From: RGIG9079 sp964567845
GTDB taxonomy: Bacteria > Bacteroidota > Bacteroidia > Bacteroidales > Marinifilaceae
Assembly: GCA_964567845.1 (NCBI GenBank)
Contig: CAZMOG010000043.1
Location: 1 to 16,145, forward strand
Direction of reading: 5' to 3'
DNA: 16,145 nucleotides
Shown here: positions 1 through 8,178 of the stretch, one piece after another
Layout of the letters: each line of letters opens with the position of its first letter
How positions within the stretch are numbered: the first letter of the stretch is position 1
Program-made: the position numbers and the translations under genes
Notes under the pieces: model-generated
Told to the model about the DNA's origin: nothing
The model's input: the letters and a program-made list of their open reading frames with translations, nothing else
Databases searched by the model: none

Positions 1-332
1 ATAATTCCAATTGCAGCACCATGGCTTGCCAACCCTGCGAATCCTGTAAATTTACCATTATGGAATGGCAAGAAAATCTCGCCAATATGATCTCCATAAT
101 AGGCCCAATCGTAAAAGATACAGTGCCCCAATCTTGCACCTATGATAGTAGCAACTGCCGTATAGACAAACATTTTGTCTGCCCACTCTACCGGCAGTTT
201 CTCTCTATTCATCATTCCCACAATTACTCTATAGCCCAAAATGAATCCTATTATAAAGAGCAATGAGTAGTAACGCAGCTCGAAGCCACCAATACTAAAT
301 AATATGGGATCTACATTCCACTCCATAACCAT
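1..332 (-). CDS. lgt: Prolipoprotein diacylglyceryl transferase, N-terminal part (cut by window edge)
   Basis: Lgt moves a diacylglyceryl group from phosphatidylglycerol to the lipobox cysteine of prolipoproteins in the inner membrane. About 110 residues are visible, starting MVMEWNVDPILFSIGGFELR. A hydrophobic stretch SLLFIIGFILGY follows near residues 24-35, then the family-typical GARLGHCIFYDWAYY (around 67-81) and GLASHGAAIGI at the window edge. The arginine-containing signature further downstream lies outside the window. The start codon shares its A with the secA stop codon (TAATG), which implies translational coupling to secA. A second ATG two codons later is an alternative start. A shared transcript would link export (SecA) with lipoprotein maturation. 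Identification is confident from the GARLGH and GLASHGAAIG blocks. Confidence 0.88.
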   Translation of the reverse strand, partial: MVMEWNVDPILFSIGGFELRYYSLLFIIGFILGYRVIVGMMNREKLPVEWADKMFVYTAVATIIGARLGHCIFYDWAYYGDHIGEIFLPFHNGKFTGFAGLASHGAAIGI

Positions 333-3300
333 TACGCATTTTTACCGTGGCAGTTCTTGTACTTTTTACCGGAGCCACATGGACATGGCTCGTTTCTACC
401 CACCTTTGGAGCAACATGCACCGGCTCTACACGTCGTGGCTGTCTGCTTACATTCTGACCTGCCTGGATCGCAGCCTGTTGACCTGCATCGGCTGCCTCC
501 TCGCCCGGACGGCTTGCACTCATTCTGCTCATGTCGGTACGGCGCTGCTCTGCCTCACGAACACGATCAGGATCCGGAACAGGAATCTGAACCTTCATCA
601 AGGTTGATACAACCTTTTTGTTTATCTCATCGATCATGTTACGGAACAGATCAAATGACTCATACTTATAGATTACAAGCGGATCTTTCTGCTCATAATG
701 AGCATTTTGTACTGATTGCTTCAAGTCATCCATTTCACGAAGGTGCTCACGCCATGAGTCGTCGATATATACCAACATAACACTTTTTTCAAGGGCACGA
801 ATCAAGGCCTCACCATTACTCTTATATGCCTTTTCAAGATTTACATTAATGTTATAACCCTTTGTACCATCGGTAAATGGAATAACGATATTCTTGTAAA
901 TATCTGATTTATTCTCGTAAACATCCTTAATTACAGGATATACCAACTTGGTTACAGTTGCCATTTTACGCTCGTAAGCCTCACGAACCTCCTTATAAAG
1001 CACCTCTGCCTGATCCGATGCTTTCAGGTTCTTGAAGTTATCCTTCTCAACGTCGAAATCTACCGACATGTAACGCAAAACATCCTGTTTGAATGCCTCA
1101 AGACCATTTTTCTTTATCTGCTCAACAAATGCTGCACACAAATCGAATGTGTTGTTCGCAATCGCAACTCCGATACGCTCACCCAACAAAGCACTTCTGC
1201 GCTGCTTGTATATAACGGTTCTTTGCGAATTCATTACATCGTCATACTCCAACAAACGCTTACGAACTCCGTAGTGATTCTCCTCTACCTTCTTCTGTGC
1301 ACGCTCAATTGATTTGGTAATCATTGAGTGTTGGATAACATCGCCCTCTTCGTGTCCTAAAGAGTCCATAACCTTAATGATTCTCTCTGAACTGAACAGA
1401 CGCATCAAATTATCTTCAAGCGATACGAAGAACTGAGAAGAACCCGGATCTCCCTGACGTCCTGCACGTCCACGCAACTGACGATCAACACGACGAGAGT
1501 CATGACGCTCAGTTCCGATAATAGCCAATCCTCCTGCATCCTTAACCTCGGCAGAAAGTTTGATATCGGTTCCACGACCGGCCATATTGGTTGCAATTGT
1601 TACTGTTCCCTTTTTACCGGCCTCGGCAACAATATCAGCCTCACGATGGTGCAATTTAGCATTCAACACTTGATGAGGAATGTGACGTATTGTTAACATT
1701 CTTGACAACAACTCGGAAACCTCGACCGAAGTTGTACCAACAAGAACAGGACGGCCCTCGGCTAAAAGTCGCTCAATCTCTGCAATAACAGCATTATATT
1801 TTTCACGCTTGGTCTTATATACCAAATCGTTATTATCGTTTCTAAGAATTGGTCTGTTTGTTGGAATTACGACAACATCCAATTTATAGATATCCCAGAA
1901 CTCTCCCGCCTCGGTCTCGGCAGTTCCTGTCATTCCTGCCAACTTATGGTACATTCTGAAGTAGTTCTGAAGTGTAATTGTTGCAAATGTCTGAGTTGCA
2001 GCCTCGACCTTTACACCCTCCTTAGCCTCAATAGCCTGGTGCAAACCATCGGAGTAACGACGTCCCTCCATAATACGACCGGTCTGCTCATCTACAATCT
2101 TAACCTGATTATCCATTACAACATACTCAACATCCTTTTCGAACATTGCGTATGCCTTAAGCAACTGGTTGATGGTGTGAACTCGCTCACTCTTAACAGA
2201 ATATTGCTGTACCAACTCATCTTTTTTGGCCAAACGCTCCTCCTCACTCAAATCCGAATGCTCAAGGTCAGCCAATTTATCTCCAATATCGGGAAGGATG
2301 AAGAACTCAGGATCCTCGCCCGAAGCTGTAATAGTATCATGTCCCTTATCGGTAAGCTCCACAGAATTCTGCTTCTCTTCGATAACGAAATATAGAGGAT
2401 CAGTAATCTCGGGCATACGGCGGTTATTCTCAGCCATATACTCGTTCTCGGTCTTTATAAGAATTGCCTTATTACCCTGCTCACTCAAGAACTTAATCAA
2501 AGGTGTATATTTTGGCAAACCCTTATGGGCACGCAACAAAAGCACTCCACCCTCTTGACGTTTCTTAGGATCATCGCTTGCAAGAAGAACTTTTGCCTCA
2601 TTGAATATCTTCTGAACAAAATCGCGCTGCAATTTTACAAGTCTCTCAACTCTTGGACGGTACTCGACAAACAACTCATCGGTGCTCTTCTTTGCTACAG
2701 GACCGGAAATAATCAATGGAGTACGTGCATCGTCAATCAATACCGAGTCAACCTCGTCGACAATCGCATAATTCAATTTGCGCTGTACCAAATCCTCGGG
2801 ACGAATAGCCATATTATCGCGAAGATAGTCAAAACCAAACTCGTTATTGGTTCCAAATGTAATATCGCACATATAGGCCCTCTTACGAGCCTCTGAATTT
2901 GGCTGATGTTTATCGATACAATCAACGCTTAAACCATGGAACATATACAATGGTCCCATCCACTCCGAGTCACGCTTAGCCAGATAATCATTCACAGTTA
3001 CCACGTGAACACCACGTCCACTCAAAGCATTCAAGAATACCGGAAGTGTAGCAACAAGTGTTTTACCCTCTCCGGTTGCCATTTCTGCAATCTTTCCTTG
3101 GTGAAGAACAGTACCACCAATCAACTGCACATCATAGTGAACCATTTCCCAAACGGTTTTGTTTCCACCTGCAGTCCAACTATTGTGCCATATAGCATTA
3201 TCGCCATCGATATCAACAAAATCATGATCTACCGACAAATCGCGATCCATTTGGGTTGCCTTAACCACAATATCCTGATTCTCTTTAAAGCGACTTGCGG

Positions 3301-3655
3301 TCTCTTTCACAAGAGCAAATGCTTTTGGAAGAAGTTTTGTCAAAATCTCCTCTACCTTATCATCGATATTCTTCTCGATTTTATCAATCTCGTTGTATAT
3401 CTCCTCACGCTCCTCAATTGTAGGATTCTCCTCGTCAACACGACGTTTGTACTCTGCAATTTCATCGGATTCAGCCTTTATATACTCGTGAATTTCTGCC
3501 TTCATCTGTGCAGAGATATCACGCAAAGAGTCAATATCCAAAGCTTTGAGTTTCTCCCACTCAGCATTAATTTTGCTTACGAATGGCATCAACTCCTTCA
3601 TATCTTTTTCGGACTTATTTCCGAAAATCTTCATCAAAAAATCATTAAATCCCAT
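332..3655 (-). CDS. secA: Preprotein translocase subunit SecA
   Basis: SecA is the ATPase motor that pushes unfolded preproteins through SecYEG at the inner membrane. The protein has 1107 residues, against about 900 in E. coli, as is usual for Bacteroidota. Visible parts are Walker A MATGEGKT at 192-199, Walker B DEVDS at 300-304, an acidic extra segment around 355-490, the cross-linking segment VDEQTGRIMEGRRYSDGLHQ at 521-540, NMAGRGTDI and the QLRGRAGRQGDPG helicase motif. The polar linker ends in a zinc-binding tail with C1091, C1093, C1102 and H1103, which in the family binds SecB or ribosomes. The ATG at 3655 gives the expected MGFNDFLMKIFGNK start. It follows manC by 47 bases, and its promoter overlaps the manC stop. 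No key motif is missing. Confidence 0.98.
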   Translation of the reverse strand: MGFNDFLMKIFGNKSEKDMKELMPFVSKINAEWEKLKALDIDSLRDISAQMKAEIHEYIKAESDEIAEYKRRVDEENPTIEEREEIYNEIDKIEKNIDDKVEEILTKLLPKAFALVKETASRFKENQDIVVKATQMDRDLSVDHDFVDIDGDNAIWHNSWTAGGNKTVWEMVHYDVQLIGGTVLHQGKIAEMATGEGKTLVATLPVFLNALSGRGVHVVTVNDYLAKRDSEWMGPLYMFHGLSVDCIDKHQPNSEARKRAYMCDITFGTNNEFGFDYLRDNMAIRPEDLVQRKLNYAIVDEVDSVLIDDARTPLIISGPVAKKSTDELFVEYRPRVERLVKLQRDFVQKIFNEAKVLLASDDPKKRQEGGVLLLRAHKGLPKYTPLIKFLSEQGNKAILIKTENEYMAENNRRMPEITDPLYFVIEEKQNSVELTDKGHDTITASGEDPEFFILPDIGDKLADLEHSDLSEEERLAKKDELVQQYSVKSERVHTINQLLKAYAMFEKDVEYVVMDNQVKIVDEQTGRIMEGRRYSDGLHQAIEAKEGVKVEAATQTFATITLQNYFRMYHKLAGMTGTAETEAGEFWDIYKLDVVVIPTNRPILRNDNNDLVYKTKREKYNAVIAEIERLLAEGRPVLVGTTSVEVSELLSRMLTIRHIPHQVLNAKLHHREADIVAEAGKKGTVTIATNMAGRGTDIKLSAEVKDAGGLAIIGTERHDSRRVDRQLRGRAGRQGDPGSSQFFVSLEDNLMRLFSSERIIKVMDSLGHEEGDVIQHSMITKSIERAQKKVEENHYGVRKRLLEYDDVMNSQRTVIYKQRRSALLGERIGVAIANNTFDLCAAFVEQIKKNGLEAFKQDVLRYMSVDFDVEKDNFKNLKASDQAEVLYKEVREAYERKMATVTKLVYPVIKDVYENKSDIYKNIVIPFTDGTKGYNINVNLEKAYKSNGEALIRALEKSVMLVYIDDSWREHLREMDDLKQSVQNAHYEQKDPLVIYKYESFDLFRNMIDEINKKVVSTLMKVQIPVPDPDRVREAEQRRTDMSRMSASRPGEEAADAGQQAAIQAGQNVSRQPRRVEPVHVAPKVGRNEPCPCGSGKKYKNCHGKNA

Positions 3656-3683
3656 ATTCGAATTTTAGTTATTTCCTATCCCC

Positions 3684-3714
3684 CAAAGGTAGTGAAAACT
3701 ATCTACTTATTCAA
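3684..3714 (-). promoter_or_regulatory. Bacteroides-type promoter for secA-lgt
   Basis: On the minus strand a -33 TTG (3714-3712), a 20-base spacer and a perfect -7 TACCTTTG (3691-3684) match the Bacteroides primary sigma consensus TTTG / TAnnTTTG. Transcription would start near 3678, giving a leader of about 20-25 bases before the secA ATG at 3655. The -33 element lies in the last codons of manC. Confidence 0.7.
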
Positions 3715-4842
3715 GGTTTCAGAGAAAGATTTAATACGTTGCTCATCCTCTAATTTACACACCATCAAAACTCCGTTATGTTCGGCAATTATATAGCCCT
3801 TCAATCCTTGCAGAACCATTTTACGATCATGTGCCACATGCACTACACAGTCGCTACTTTCAACCATTCTAACTCCCTGGCCTATAACAGCATTATCATT
3901 CATATCGTGCTCTAAATGACCATACAAAGAGCCCCATGTACCCAAATCAGACCAACCAAAATCTGCCGGGAAAACATAAATATTATCGGCATTCTCCATA
4001 ATTGCATAGTCTATCGAAATTGCCTTGCACTCAGGGAATTTTTCATCTATTACACTCTGTTCCTCTGCTTCGTATAGACTTGGCTCAATTACATCGAATT
4101 GAGCCGCCAACTCAGGTTGATATTTTCTAAATGCCTTTTGAATTGTATCAACACTCCAGATAAAGATTCCTGCATTCCAAAAGTAGCCTCCATCCTGCAA
4201 ATACTGTTCTGCTGTCTGCAGATTTGGTTTCTCTTTAAAGGCCTCAACTTTAACTATCTCAGCAGGACTTTCTGCAGGATTCGGAACCAAATCCATGTTA
4301 AATGTTCCATCCAACGGCAACATTGAATATGGAATATTTTCAACAGAATCCTCACCCATAGCCTTTATATAACCATAACCTGTTTCTGGACGAGACGGCA
4401 TCATTCCCAATGTCAATATATTGGGGCTTGCCGAGGTAAATTCCAATCCTTTGGTTATTACACGTTGGAACTCATTGACATTCATTACAATATGATCACT
4501 TGGCGAGATTACAAGATTTGCATTTGGGAATCGTTTTGCAATCTTCCATGATACATACGCAATACAAGGCGCCGTGTTACGCATACATGGCTCTAACAGC
4601 ACATTCTCCTCGGGAATTCCCGGCAACTGCTCAAGAACTATATCCTTATACCTTTTCGAGGTAACCACCCAAACCTGAGATATTGGGCAAATACCGCTAA
4701 AACGATCAACTGTCAATTGCAAAAGGGTTCTACCGGTTCCCAAAACATCAATAAATTGTTTTGGACGCTCCGGGGTACTCATAGGCCAAAAGCGACTACC
4801 AACACCGCCGGCCATTATTACCAAGTGATTATTGTTTTTCAT
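3703..4842 (-). CDS. manC: Mannose-1-phosphate guanylyltransferase (GDP-mannose pyrophosphorylase)
   Basis: This cytoplasmic enzyme makes GDP-mannose from mannose-1-phosphate and GTP, feeding capsule, LPS and protein O-glycan synthesis and GDP-fucose. The protein has 379 residues. The nucleotidyltransferase signature AGGVGSRFWPMS is at 11-22, with EPCMRNTAP at 84-92, the metal-binding region SPSDH at 113-117, GYGYI at 155-159, EKP at 204-206, and WNAGIFIW at 222-229. SIDYAIMENA and GWSDLGTW follow in the C-terminal half. It is a short single-domain form without the C-terminal phosphomannose isomerase domain found in bifunctional ManC/AlgA proteins. The start codon follows the rnz stop by 11 bases. 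A good promoter sits inside the rnz 3' end, so it may be expressed both from rpsA-rnz readthrough and on its own. Confidence 0.93.
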   Translation of the reverse strand: MKNNNHLVIMAGGVGSRFWPMSTPERPKQFIDVLGTGRTLLQLTVDRFSGICPISQVWVVTSKRYKDIVLEQLPGIPEENVLLEPCMRNTAPCIAYVSWKIAKRFPNANLVISPSDHIVMNVNEFQRVITKGLEFTSASPNILTLGMMPSRPETGYGYIKAMGEDSVENIPYSMLPLDGTFNMDLVPNPAESPAEIVKVEAFKEKPNLQTAEQYLQDGGYFWNAGIFIWSVDTIQKAFRKYQPELAAQFDVIEPSLYEAEEQSVIDEKFPECKAISIDYAIMENADNIYVFPADFGWSDLGTWGSLYGHLEHDMNDNAVIGQGVRMVESSDCVVHVAHDRKMVLQGLKGYIIAEHNGVLMVCKLEDEQRIKSFSETLNK

Positions 4843-4853
4843 GGTTTGTACTA

Positions 4854-5801
4854 TTAATTATTTAGCACAAATTTACGCTTTTCAAGTGGAATTTCAAAGG
4901 TTTTGCCATCTTCAGCTCCTTCGGTGTTTGGAAAAACCGATTGTGCTTCGGTTATAACCGGCTCGGGATCAGGATAACGCGAAGAATAGTGTCCCACAAT
5001 CAAACGTTTTGCATTTGCTTTCAAAGCAATTTCGGCCGCCTGAGCTGCCGTTGTATGGTAGTTTAGTTTTGCCATTTTAACAAACTCATGACAATATGTT
5101 GCCTCGTGGTATAATAAATCCACCCCTTGCACATACTCAGCAACCTTGGGCATATAAAGAGTATCTGAAACAAATGCGTATGAACGCGATGCCGGCGGAT
5201 CAATAGTTAGCAGACGATTTGGAATAATACCACCACCGGGAGTGATATAGTCCTGCCCTACCTGTAGGTATTGCATAAAAGCTACAGGGATTCTTGCCTC
5301 AAGAGCTGCCTGTTTTAAAATTGTCCTTTTTCTGGGTTTCTCCTTGAATATAAATCCGCAACTTGGCGCCTCCGGTCTGTGTTTCAACGGAAAACTCTCA
5401 ACTGTAACTACCCCATCTTCGTATATGAGCGAGGGCTCACGAGTAAGCGAGTGAAAGATTAAGGGATAACTCAACTTCGAACGCAACAATTCAAGCTGAA
5501 AATTGAGCAATCTCTCCAATCGTGGATCTGCATAGATATGCATCTCTCCCTTTCTGTTCTGCATTGACAAGCTCGATAAGAAACCGATCAAACCAAAAAA
5601 GTGATCTCCATGCAGATGAGAGATAAATATATGGTTAATTTTGTTATATGGTATTCCATACTTTCGCAACTGGTGCTGCGTTCCTTCACCACAATCTATA
5701 AGAAAGTACCGCTCAAGTACATTTAATACTTGAGCGGTGCAATTTCTATGTTTAAGGGGTACGGCAGAACCGCACCCCAATATAGTAAGTTCAAACTTCA
5801 C
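4854..5801 (-). CDS. rnz: Ribonuclease Z (tRNA 3' endonuclease)
   Basis: RNase Z is a zinc metallo-beta-lactamase-fold endonuclease that trims the 3' trailer of tRNA precursors. I start it at a GTG at 5801 (315 residues), because the protein then begins MKFELTILGCGSAVP, the usual family N terminus, 7 bases after the rpsA stop. An in-frame GTG at 5828 would add nine residues and overlap rpsA. Visible motifs are IDCGEGTQHQLR at about 35-46, the zinc-binding HLHGDH at 62-67, KHRPEAPSCGF, SDTLY, LLYHEATY, YHTTAAQAA and IVGHYSSRY, whose histidines complete the metal site. The length is normal for the short bacterial form. Its position directly after rpsA suggests cotranscription with translation genes. 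Confidence 0.92.
   Translation of the reverse strand: MKFELTILGCGSAVPLKHRNCTAQVLNVLERYFLIDCGEGTQHQLRKYGIPYNKINHIFISHLHGDHFFGLIGFLSSLSMQNRKGEMHIYADPRLERLLNFQLELLRSKLSYPLIFHSLTREPSLIYEDGVVTVESFPLKHRPEAPSCGFIFKEKPRKRTILKQAALEARIPVAFMQYLQVGQDYITPGGGIIPNRLLTIDPPASRSYAFVSDTLYMPKVAEYVQGVDLLYHEATYCHEFVKMAKLNYHTTAAQAAEIALKANAKRLIVGHYSSRYPDPEPVITEAQSVFPNTEGAEDGKTFEIPLEKRKFVLNN
4868..4898 (-). promoter_or_regulatory. Promoter for manC nested in the rnz 3' end
   Basis: The minus strand shows TTTG (4898-4895), a 19-base spacer and TAAATTTG (4875-4868), a full match to the Bacteroides TTTG / TAnnTTTG consensus. It lies in the last codons of rnz. The expected start is about 20 bases before the manC ATG at 4842. 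Confidence 0.6.
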
Positions 5802-5808
5802 AAGCAAA

Positions 5809-7602
5809 TTACTTTTCGTCGTTTGCACTCAACTGATCGCGAAGAGCAGCCAAATCAGAGATATCACCAAGAGTGGTCTTCTCCAACTTCTCCTTAACCT
5901 GCTTTACAGCCTTCTTGGTCTGCTTCTCCTCAGCCTCTTTCTGAGCCTTCTGTACATCCTCGAATGTACGTGAGTGAGAAAGGATAATGCGTTTAGCTCC
6001 CTTGTTGAACTCGATTACCTTGAAAGCCAACTTCTCCTCAGCCTTAGCCTGAGTTCCGTCCTCCTTAACCAAGTGCTTAGGAGTTGCAAATCCCTCTACA
6101 CCGTATGGAAGAGCTACAACTGCACCCTTATCGAAGATCTCTGTAATTGTTCCCTCGTGAACTGAATCAACAGTAAAGATATTCTCGAATACATCCCATG
6201 GATTCTCCTCAAGCTGCTTGTGCCCCAAAGACAATCTACGATTCTCCTTGTCAATCTCAAGAACCATTACATCAACAGTAGCACCTACCTGAGTAAACTC
6301 TGATGGGTGTTTAATCTTCTTTGTCCAAGACAAGTCAGAGATGTGGATCAATCCATCTACACCCTCCTCAATCTCAACAAATACTCCGAAGTTTGTGAAG
6401 TTACGAACAGTAGCAACGTGCTTTGTACCTACTGCATACTTCTCCTCGATGTTCTGCCATGGATCTGACTTCAACTGCTTCATACCCAAAGACATCTTAC
6501 GCTCGTCACGATCAAGAGTCAAAATGATAGCCTCAACCTCGTCACCAACCTTCAAGAAGTCCTGAGCTGAACGCAAGTGCTGTGACCAACTCATCTCTGA
6601 AACGTGAATTAATCCCTCAACACCTGTAGCAATCTCAACGAATGCACCGTAGTCAGCCATAACAACTACTTTACCCTTAACTGTGTCTCCAACCTTAAGA
6701 TCAGCGTTCAAAGAATCCCATGGATGTGGAGTAAGCTGCTTCAATCCCAATGCAATTCTCTTCTTCTCATCATCAAAATCAAGGATTACAACATTCAACT
6801 TCTCGTCCAATGTTACAATCTCGTTTGGATGATTTACGCGACCCCATGAAAGGTCTGTAATGTGAATCAAACCATCTACACCACCCAAGTCAATGAATAC
6901 TCCGTATGATGTGATATTCTTAACAATTCCCTCAAGAACCTGACCCTTCTCAAGTTTAGAGATAATATCTTTCTTCTGCTGCTCCAACTCAGCCTCGATA
7001 AGAGCCTTGTGAGAAACAACAACGTTACGGAACTCCTGGTTGATCTTAACAACCTTGAACTCCATTGTCTTACCAACGAATACATCGTAGTCGCGGATAG
7101 GCTTAACGTCGATCTGAGAACCTGGCAAGAATGCCTCAATTCCGAATACATCAACAATCATACCACCCTTTGTGCGACACTTAACGTATCCCTTAACAAT
7201 CTCGTCATTGTCCAAAGCCTCGTTTACACGATCCCAACTACGCAATGCACGTGCCTGCTTGTGAGACAAATTCAACTGACCCTTCTTGTCCTCTTGAGTC
7301 TCAACGTAAACCTCAACCTTGTCGCCAACCTTCAAATCAGGATTGTAACGGAACTCATTCATTGAAATGATACCGTCTGATTTGTAACCAATGTTAACAA
7401 CAACCTCACGTTTGTTGATAGAGATAACTGTTCCCTCAACAACCTCTTTCTCAGAAACTTTAGACAATGTCTCAGAATACTTCTGAGTCAACGCCTCTTT
7501 CTCCTCCGATGATACAACCTCGTCGTTTGCATATGCATCCCAATCGAAGTTTGCATCTGGCTCTGCGCTAGTCGCAGCGTAAATTTTCTTCTCGTCTGCC
7601 AT
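5809..7602 (-). CDS. rpsA: 30S ribosomal protein S1
   Basis: S1 binds mRNA on the 30S subunit and is needed to load mRNAs with weak Shine-Dalgarno sequences, which is the usual situation in Bacteroidota. The protein has 597 residues and six S1 (OB-fold) repeats at roughly 54-115, 135-198, 221-288, 306-374, 393-461 and 480-545. Repeats 3-5 carry the strongest GVFVEIxxGVxGLIHISDLSW pattern and alternate with KQLxxxPW linkers. An acidic N-terminal segment (1-50) and a charged helical tail (545-597, rich in K, E and Q) flank them. Codon use is strongly biased (AAG, GAG, AAC), as expected for a highly expressed gene. It has a clear own promoter and heads the run toward rnz and manC. Confidence 0.96.
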   Translation of the reverse strand: MADEKKIYAATSAEPDANFDWDAYANDEVVSSEEKEALTQKYSETLSKVSEKEVVEGTVISINKREVVVNIGYKSDGIISMNEFRYNPDLKVGDKVEVYVETQEDKKGQLNLSHKQARALRSWDRVNEALDNDEIVKGYVKCRTKGGMIVDVFGIEAFLPGSQIDVKPIRDYDVFVGKTMEFKVVKINQEFRNVVVSHKALIEAELEQQKKDIISKLEKGQVLEGIVKNITSYGVFIDLGGVDGLIHITDLSWGRVNHPNEIVTLDEKLNVVILDFDDEKKRIALGLKQLTPHPWDSLNADLKVGDTVKGKVVVMADYGAFVEIATGVEGLIHVSEMSWSQHLRSAQDFLKVGDEVEAIILTLDRDERKMSLGMKQLKSDPWQNIEEKYAVGTKHVATVRNFTNFGVFVEIEEGVDGLIHISDLSWTKKIKHPSEFTQVGATVDVMVLEIDKENRRLSLGHKQLEENPWDVFENIFTVDSVHEGTITEIFDKGAVVALPYGVEGFATPKHLVKEDGTQAKAEEKLAFKVIEFNKGAKRIILSHSRTFEDVQKAQKEAEEKQTKKAVKQVKEKLEKTTLGDISDLAALRDQLSANDEK

Positions 7603-7637
7603 AATTTAAACTGTTACAAATTAATAAGTTAGACATT

Positions 7638-7650
7638 ATTTTGTCAAAAT
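7638..7650. promoter_or_regulatory. 13-base palindrome at the rpsA transcription start
   Basis: ATTTTG and CAAAAT flank a single central base, a perfect inverted repeat. It lies just downstream of the rpsA -7 element (7665-7658), near the expected transcription start and in the 5' leader. It could be an operator or the foot of an RNA hairpin, but AT-rich palindromes of this size also occur by chance. Confidence 0.3.
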
Positions 7651-7657
7651 TCGGGCG

Positions 7658-7688
7658 CAAAATTACAAAAAAATTATTAAACGACAAA
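7658..7688 (-). promoter_or_regulatory. Bacteroides-type promoter for rpsA
   Basis: The minus strand reads TTTG (7688-7685), a 19-base spacer, then TAATTTTG (7665-7658), a full consensus match. Transcription should begin near 7652, giving a leader of about 50 bases before the rpsA ATG at 7602. Confidence 0.8.
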
Positions 7689-7694
7689 ATTAAT

Positions 7695-7736
7695 TAGGAA
7701 TTAGGAATGAGGAATTAACAGTTAGGAGTTAGGAGT
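7695..7736 (+). repeat. Heptamer tandem array, left flank of the four-helix-bundle gene
   Basis: Six consecutive 7-base units are visible: TAGGAAT, TAGGAAT, GAGGAAT, TAACAGT, TAGGAGT, TAGGAGT. The array lies between the rpsA promoter and the promoter of the gene at 7796. The core AACAGTTAGGAGTT (7717-7730) occurs in inverted orientation at 8150-8163, on the other side of that gene, and in direct orientation at 11649-11662. Confidence 0.85.
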
Positions 7737-7740
7737 TGGA

Positions 7741-7775
7741 TTGTGATTAATGTTTTAAATATTTTGTTATATTTG
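7741..7775 (+). promoter_or_regulatory. Candidate promoter of the four-helix-bundle gene
   Basis: TATATTTG at 7768-7775 fits the -7 consensus TAnnTTTG and lies 20 bases before the ATG at 7796. The nearest upstream TTG (7741-7743) is 24 bases away, slightly longer than usual, so the -33 element is weak. The promoter lies inside the pair of heptamer arrays, so the gene carries its own start signal. Confidence 0.5.
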
Positions 7776-7795
7776 CACCATTAAAAGCATCGTGA

Positions 7796-8158
7796 ATGAA
7801 CAAGACAAGTATTATCAGAAATAAAAGCAGAGATTTTGCAATACGCATTATCAGGCTGTATCAGTATTTATGTAAAGAGAAAAAAGAATATATCATATCG
7901 AAACAACTATTGCGCGCAGGCACAAGTATAGGTGCAAACGTTAATGAAGCATTATGTGGAATATCAAAAAGGGATTTTCTTGCCAAAATATACATTTCAT
8001 ACAAAGAAGCAGCAGAGTGCCTATATTGGCTCGACCTGCTATTCGAAACAGGTTTTTTAAATTCAAAAGAATATATATCAATCAATAATGACTGCAAAGA
8101 ATTGCTAAGAATTCTCAGCAGCATAACAAAAACCACTCGCCAACTTATTAACTCCTAA
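7796..8158 (+). CDS. Four-helix-bundle protein of the 23S rRNA intervening-sequence (IVP) family
   Basis: A 120-residue all-helical protein. The core QLLRAGTSIGANVNEALCGISKRDFLAKI (about 38-66) and YKEAAECLYWLDLLFETGFL (about 70-89) match the S23 / four helix bundle family (TIGR02436), first seen as the protein encoded inside intervening sequences of bacterial 23S rRNA. The related Avd protein assists the reverse transcriptase of diversity-generating retroelements, but no reverse transcriptase or variable repeat is seen here. The gene stands alone on the plus strand between two minus-strand neighbours, rpsA and trmD. Its last codons and TAA lie inside the right-hand heptamer array. Its molecular role is unknown; family members are thought to bind nucleic acid. 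The flanking inverted arrays suggest it arrived as part of a small insertion. Confidence 0.88.
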   Translation: MNKTSIIRNKSRDFAIRIIRLYQYLCKEKKEYIISKQLLRAGTSIGANVNEALCGISKRDFLAKIYISYKEAAECLYWLDLLFETGFLNSKEYISINNDCKELLRILSSITKTTRQLINS

Positions 8159-8178
8159 CTGTTCACTCCTAACTATTG
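8144..8178 (-). repeat. Heptamer tandem array, right flank of the four-helix-bundle gene
   Basis: Read on the minus strand from 8178, the units are CAATAGT, TAGGAGT, GAACAGT, TAGGAGT and a degenerate TAATAAG. The array supplies the trmD stop codon (TAG, 8175-8173) and also contains the TAA of the plus-strand gene. A 20-base stretch (8148-8167) is identical in inverse complement to 11645-11664. Confidence 0.85.

Noticed and set aside
2936..3796. Open plus-strand frame of 286 codons opposite secA
   Set aside because: It lies antisense to the intact secA start region and the manC end; the composition (many H, I, L, C, N) is typical of an antisense shadow, with no recognisable domain.
7695..7736. 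Heptamer array considered as a CRISPR array
   Set aside because: The units are 7 bases, contiguous and without spacers, and there are no cas genes.
7796..8158. Four-helix-bundle gene considered as the Avd gene of a diversity-generating retroelement
   Set aside because: No reverse transcriptase, template repeat or variable repeat is found in the window; the flanking repeats are heptamers, not template/variable repeats.
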